15,618 bases of DNA from Lachnospiraceae bacterium UBA1766. Its GTDB lineage: Bacteria > Bacillota > Clostridia > Lachnospirales > Lachnospiraceae. The position numbers were made by a program, and so were the translations under genes. Every line of letters starts with the position of its first letter. Positions within the stretch are counted from its first letter, which is position 1. Below the pieces are notes generated by a model. The model ran no database searches. It was not told where the DNA came from and saw nothing but the letters and a program-made list of their open reading frames with translations. Shown in pieces: positions 13,522 to 15,618 of the stretch. The DNA lies in assembly GCA_002314715.1 (NCBI GenBank), contig DCGY01000098.1, positions 1 to 15,618 of the forward strand. Direction: 5' to 3'.

Positions 13522-13555
13522 AAGCCTTCTGCCGATTTGACAGAAGGCTTGTTTT
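13522..13555. terminator. Bidirectional terminator between mnmA and the phosphatase gene
   Basis: A perfect 10-bp stem AAGCCTTCTG / CAGAAGGCTT (13522-13531 with 13541-13550) has a 9-nt loop. A GTTTT tail follows on the plus strand. On the minus strand the stem is followed by ATCTTTTTG, so it can serve both convergent genes. Confidence 0.87.
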
Positions 13556-13605
13556 GATACGAAGGCAATGCGTCCGATGCGAGTGTTTCGCAAGGAAAAG
13601 GCTTT

Positions 13606-14424
13606 CTATAATTTGATAAATTCGGGAGTTCGCTTTTCGAAAATGGTATAGTATTGGAAACCGCATTCTTTTAACACATCATAGGCTTTATCAAAGTGAG
13701 CGGAAATGTTTGCGGGTGCGTGAGCATCGCTTCCGACGGTGATGATTTCCCCGCCCAGCTCTTTATAGCGCTTTAAAATAGCTGTGGCCGGATTCAATTC
13801 CTTTAAGCCGGATTTCAGCCCGCCGGTATTGATCTCAATTCCTTTTCCTTTTTCAATAATTTGGACAAGAATTTCATCCAAAATATCCTTGTACTTTTCG
13901 TAGGTGTATTCTTTGTCTTTATTTGGACCGTAGCGAACCACGTAGTCCAGGTGTCCGTATACATCCCAGTTAGAGAATTTCTTTACATTTTCCAAAACAG
14001 ACTCGAAATATTCGCGGTAAGCGGCCTCTTCGCTACGACCTTCATAATAAGAGGGATAGTAAGGGTCTTTTCCGTGCACAATATGAGAGGAACCGATTAT
14101 GAAATCAAATTCGTAGGATTTGGCATAAACGGAAACGGGCCGGAAGGCTTCCGCCGTTAGTCCCAGTTCTACGCCGAACAGGATACGAATCCGGTCTGCG
14201 TATTTTTCACGAAGAGCCAGAAGTTCATAGAGGTAGGAGTCTGTATTTAATAAAAACATGGAACCGGGTCCGTCGGGACTGTCCGGATAATCGATATCAT
14301 GGTGTTCGGTGAAGCACATTGTTTTCAAACCAAGGTCGATTCCTTTTATAATCATTTCTTCCATGGGAGCCTGGGAGTCTCCGGAATGAGCGGTGTGTAA
14401 ATGACAGTCAGAAAGGATAGGCAT
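13606..14424 (-). CDS. PHP-domain histidinol-phosphatase (HisK/HisJ type)
   Basis: This 272-aa protein of the PHP metal-dependent phosphoesterase family likely removes phosphate from L-histidinol phosphate in histidine synthesis. Metal ligands are visible: His8 and His10 (DCHLHT), His41/His42 (FTEHHD), Glu86 (FGVELG), His114 (GSSHIVHG), a GHLDYV histidine near 157, and Asp/His in GSDAHAP near 233-237. These fit a trinuclear metal site in a TIM-like barrel. The start at 14424 has AGGAG in good position on the minus strand. No other his gene is present. Members of this family sometimes act on other phosphates, so the substrate is by family inference. A weak promoter (TTTTCA, 16 nt, TATGAT) is possible upstream. 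It is convergent with mnmA. Confidence 0.88.
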   Translation of the reverse strand: MPILSDCHLHTAHSGDSQAPMEEMIIKGIDLGLKTMCFTEHHDIDYPDSPDGPGSMFLLNTDSYLYELLALREKYADRIRILFGVELGLTAEAFRPVSVYAKSYEFDFIIGSSHIVHGKDPYYPSYYEGRSEEAAYREYFESVLENVKKFSNWDVYGHLDYVVRYGPNKDKEYTYEKYKDILDEILVQIIEKGKGIEINTGGLKSGLKELNPATAILKRYKELGGEIITVGSDAHAPANISAHFDKAYDVLKECGFQYYTIFEKRTPEFIKL

Positions 14425-14542
14425 TTGTTTTCTCCTTTTTTTCTTTTTTCATTAGTTTACATCATATTTTGAAAAAAAACCATGAAAAAGGGGAACAAAC
14501 CGGAAAAAAACAAAGAAAAGAAAATAATTTTTGATTTGGGAC

Positions 14543-14571
14543 TTGAATTATAGGACGGAATTAGGTAAAAT
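14543..14571 (+). promoter_or_regulatory. Putative promoter of gap
   Basis: TTGAAT (14543-14548) and TAAAAT (14566-14571) are separated by 17 nt. The -35 matches consensus at 4 of 6 and the -10 at 5 of 6. A start near 14578 gives a leader of about 88 nt. A separate TTGACA at 14590-14595 has no -10 at the right distance. The rest of the 241-bp gap is A-rich and holds no gene. Confidence 0.45.
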
Positions 14572-14587
14572 ATGTGTGCTGATAAAA

Positions 14588-14629
14588 TTTTGACAATCCC
14601 GGTGCGAGATAGCACACGGGACGACAAAA
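14588..14629 (+). repeat. Stem-loop in the gap leader
   Basis: TCCCGGTGC (14597-14605) pairs with GCAC-A-CGGGA (14612-14621), giving 9 bp with one bulged A and a 6-nt loop. An outer TTTTG/CAAAA stem is possible (14588-14592 with 14625-14629). GTGTGCT (14574-14580) could pair instead with AGCACAC (14611-14617), which excludes the main stem. No T run follows. Function as mRNA stabiliser or regulatory switch is inferred. Confidence 0.55.
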
Positions 14630-14665
14630 AATATATTATTAAATTTATTTTAGGAGGAAACTAAA

Positions 14666-15618
14666 ATGGCAGTAAAAGTTGCGATTAATGGTTTTGGTCG
14701 TATCGGTCGTCTGGCATTCAGACAGATGTTTGGCGCAGAAGGTTATGAGGTAGTTGCAATCAACGATCTTACTAAGCCTTCTATGCTTGCTCAGCTTTTA
14801 AAGTATGATACCGCACAGGGTGGATACTGTGGAAAGATCGGTGAAGGTCTTCACACTGTTACCGCTGATGATGAGGCTGGTACCATCACTGTTGATGGCA
14901 AGACCTTAAAGATCTATGCTATGGCAAAAGCTAACGAATTACCTTGGGGAGAGATCGGTGTAGACGTAGTTCTTGAGTGTACCGGTTTCTACTGCTCAAA
15001 GGATAAGGCACAGGCTCATATCGATGCCGGTGCAAAGAAGGTAGTTATTTCCGCTCCTGCTGGTAATGATCTTCCTACTATCGTATATTCTGTAAACGAG
15101 AAGACCTTAACTCCTGCAGATACCATCATTTCTGCAGCTTCTTGTACCACCAACTGTCTTGCACCTATGGCTAAGGCTCTTAACGATTACGCTCCTATCC
15201 AGAGCGGTATCATGAGCACCATTCATGCATACACCGGTGATCAGATGATCCTTGATGGTCCTCACAGAAAGGGTGACCTCAGACGTGCTCGTGCAGGTGC
15301 TGCAAACATCGTTCCCAACTCTACCGGTGCTGCAAAGGCAATCGGCCTTGTAATTCCTGAGTTGAACGGCAAGCTCATCGGTTCTGCACAGCGTGTTCCT
15401 GTTCCTACAGGTTCTACCACTATCCTTACCGCAGTTGTAAAGGGCAAAGATGTATCTAAGGATGGCATCAATGCAGCAATGAAGGCAGCAGCTTCTGAGT
15501 CCTTCGGTTACAACACCGACGAAATCGTATCTTCTGACGTTATCGGTATGAGATTCGGTTCTCTCTTCGATGCTACTCAGACTATGGTTTCTAAGATTGA
15601 CGAGGATACCTATCAGGT
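14666..15618 (+). CDS. gap: Glyceraldehyde-3-phosphate dehydrogenase, 3'-truncated by the window
   Basis: This is the glycolytic enzyme that oxidises glyceraldehyde 3-phosphate to 1,3-bisphosphoglycerate. The visible 317 residues include the NAD-binding INGFGRIGR (8-16) and AIND (Asp34 favours NAD), the active-site SAASCTTNCLAP with catalytic Cys160, the HAYTGDQ block, the RRARAGAANIVPNSTGAAKA block and the substrate-binding QRVPVPTGS. By family length about 15-20 C-terminal residues are missing past the window edge. AGGAGG lies at 14652-14657 with good spacing to the ATG. Codon choice looks typical of a highly expressed gene (few rare codons), unlike some neighbours. The preceding leader holds a stem-loop. 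Very secure. Confidence 0.98.
   Translation, partial: MAVKVAINGFGRIGRLAFRQMFGAEGYEVVAINDLTKPSMLAQLLKYDTAQGGYCGKIGEGLHTVTADDEAGTITVDGKTLKIYAMAKANELPWGEIGVDVVLECTGFYCSKDKAQAHIDAGAKKVVISAPAGNDLPTIVYSVNEKTLTPADTIISAASCTTNCLAPMAKALNDYAPIQSGIMSTIHAYTGDQMILDGPHRKGDLRRARAGAANIVPNSTGAAKAIGLVIPELNGKLIGSAQRVPVPTGSTTILTAVVKGKDVSKDGINAAMKAAASESFGYNTDEIVSSDVIGMRFGSLFDATQTMVSKIDEDTYQ

Noticed and set aside
13578..13592. TGCGA-GTGTT-TCGCA hairpin near the phosphatase stop
   Set aside because: Only 5 bp and no T run on either strand; the nearby 10-bp bidirectional terminator explains termination.
14425..14540. Small gene or RNA in the A-rich gap before gap
   Set aside because: Low-complexity A-rich tract with no ribosome site plus open frame on the plus strand; likely just promoter and leader sequence.
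1..15618. tRNA, rRNA, CRISPR, insertion sequences or attachment sites
   Set aside because: No cloverleaf, repeat-spacer pattern, transposase motif or long direct repeats were seen by eye.

Overview
The window reads as a chromosomal core segment of a spore-forming Clostridia, most likely Lachnospiraceae. The supporting evidence is the order ftsZ - spoIIGA - sigE - (sigG) - ymxH - nrdR, a SpoIIGA/pro-sigma-E pair, sigma-G, a cysteine-rich YmxH, strong GGAGG-type ribosome binding sites and moderate GC content. No rRNA, tRNA, insertion sequence, prophage or CRISPR is visible. The family assignments come from motifs read by eye, not from a search.

Layout. Positions 1-903 hold the 3' part of ftsZ, closed by a strong terminator. 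Positions 1030-2625 are the sporulation operon spoIIGA-sigE (membrane protease and its substrate, pro-sigma-E). It is preceded by a promoter with a very long spacer, like the Spo0A-activated spoIIG promoter of Bacillus subtilis. A small gene of unknown function (2716-3021) with its own promoter follows. sigG (3831-3049) then runs on the opposite strand behind a textbook sigma-F promoter. Divergent from sigG are ymxH and nrdR; nrdR has a consensus sigma-A promoter lying inside the end of ymxH.

Positions 4756-7844 carry an unknown 128-aa protein with a good terminator, then a probable two-gene unit: an XRE-type DNA-binding protein with a Lys/Thr-rich linker, and a UvrD/PcrA-like helicase. Positions 7925-9780 form a tight run of uncharacterised genes: an SseB-like two-part protein, a 101-aa protein, a 76-aa coiled-coil protein and a possible 39-aa truncated or micro-ORF. 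The last of these runs head-on into a SpoVB-like lipid flippase gene (11089-9752, minus strand).

Positions 11138-13476 are a sulfur-transfer unit: a cysteine desulfurase next to the tRNA 2-thiouridylase gene mnmA, as in the yrvO-mnmA pair of B. subtilis. A bidirectional terminator separates it from a convergent PHP-type histidinol-phosphatase-like gene (14424-13606). The window ends inside a GAPDH gene (gap) that has a structured, AT-flanked leader.

The clearest theme is early sporulation control. The window contains the machinery that makes and activates sigma-E, the sigma-F-controlled gene for sigma-G, and an envelope flippase of the SpoVB type. The best candidates for something undescribed are the 7990-9780 unknown cluster, the rearranged sigG locus with its inserted small gene, and the structured gap leader.
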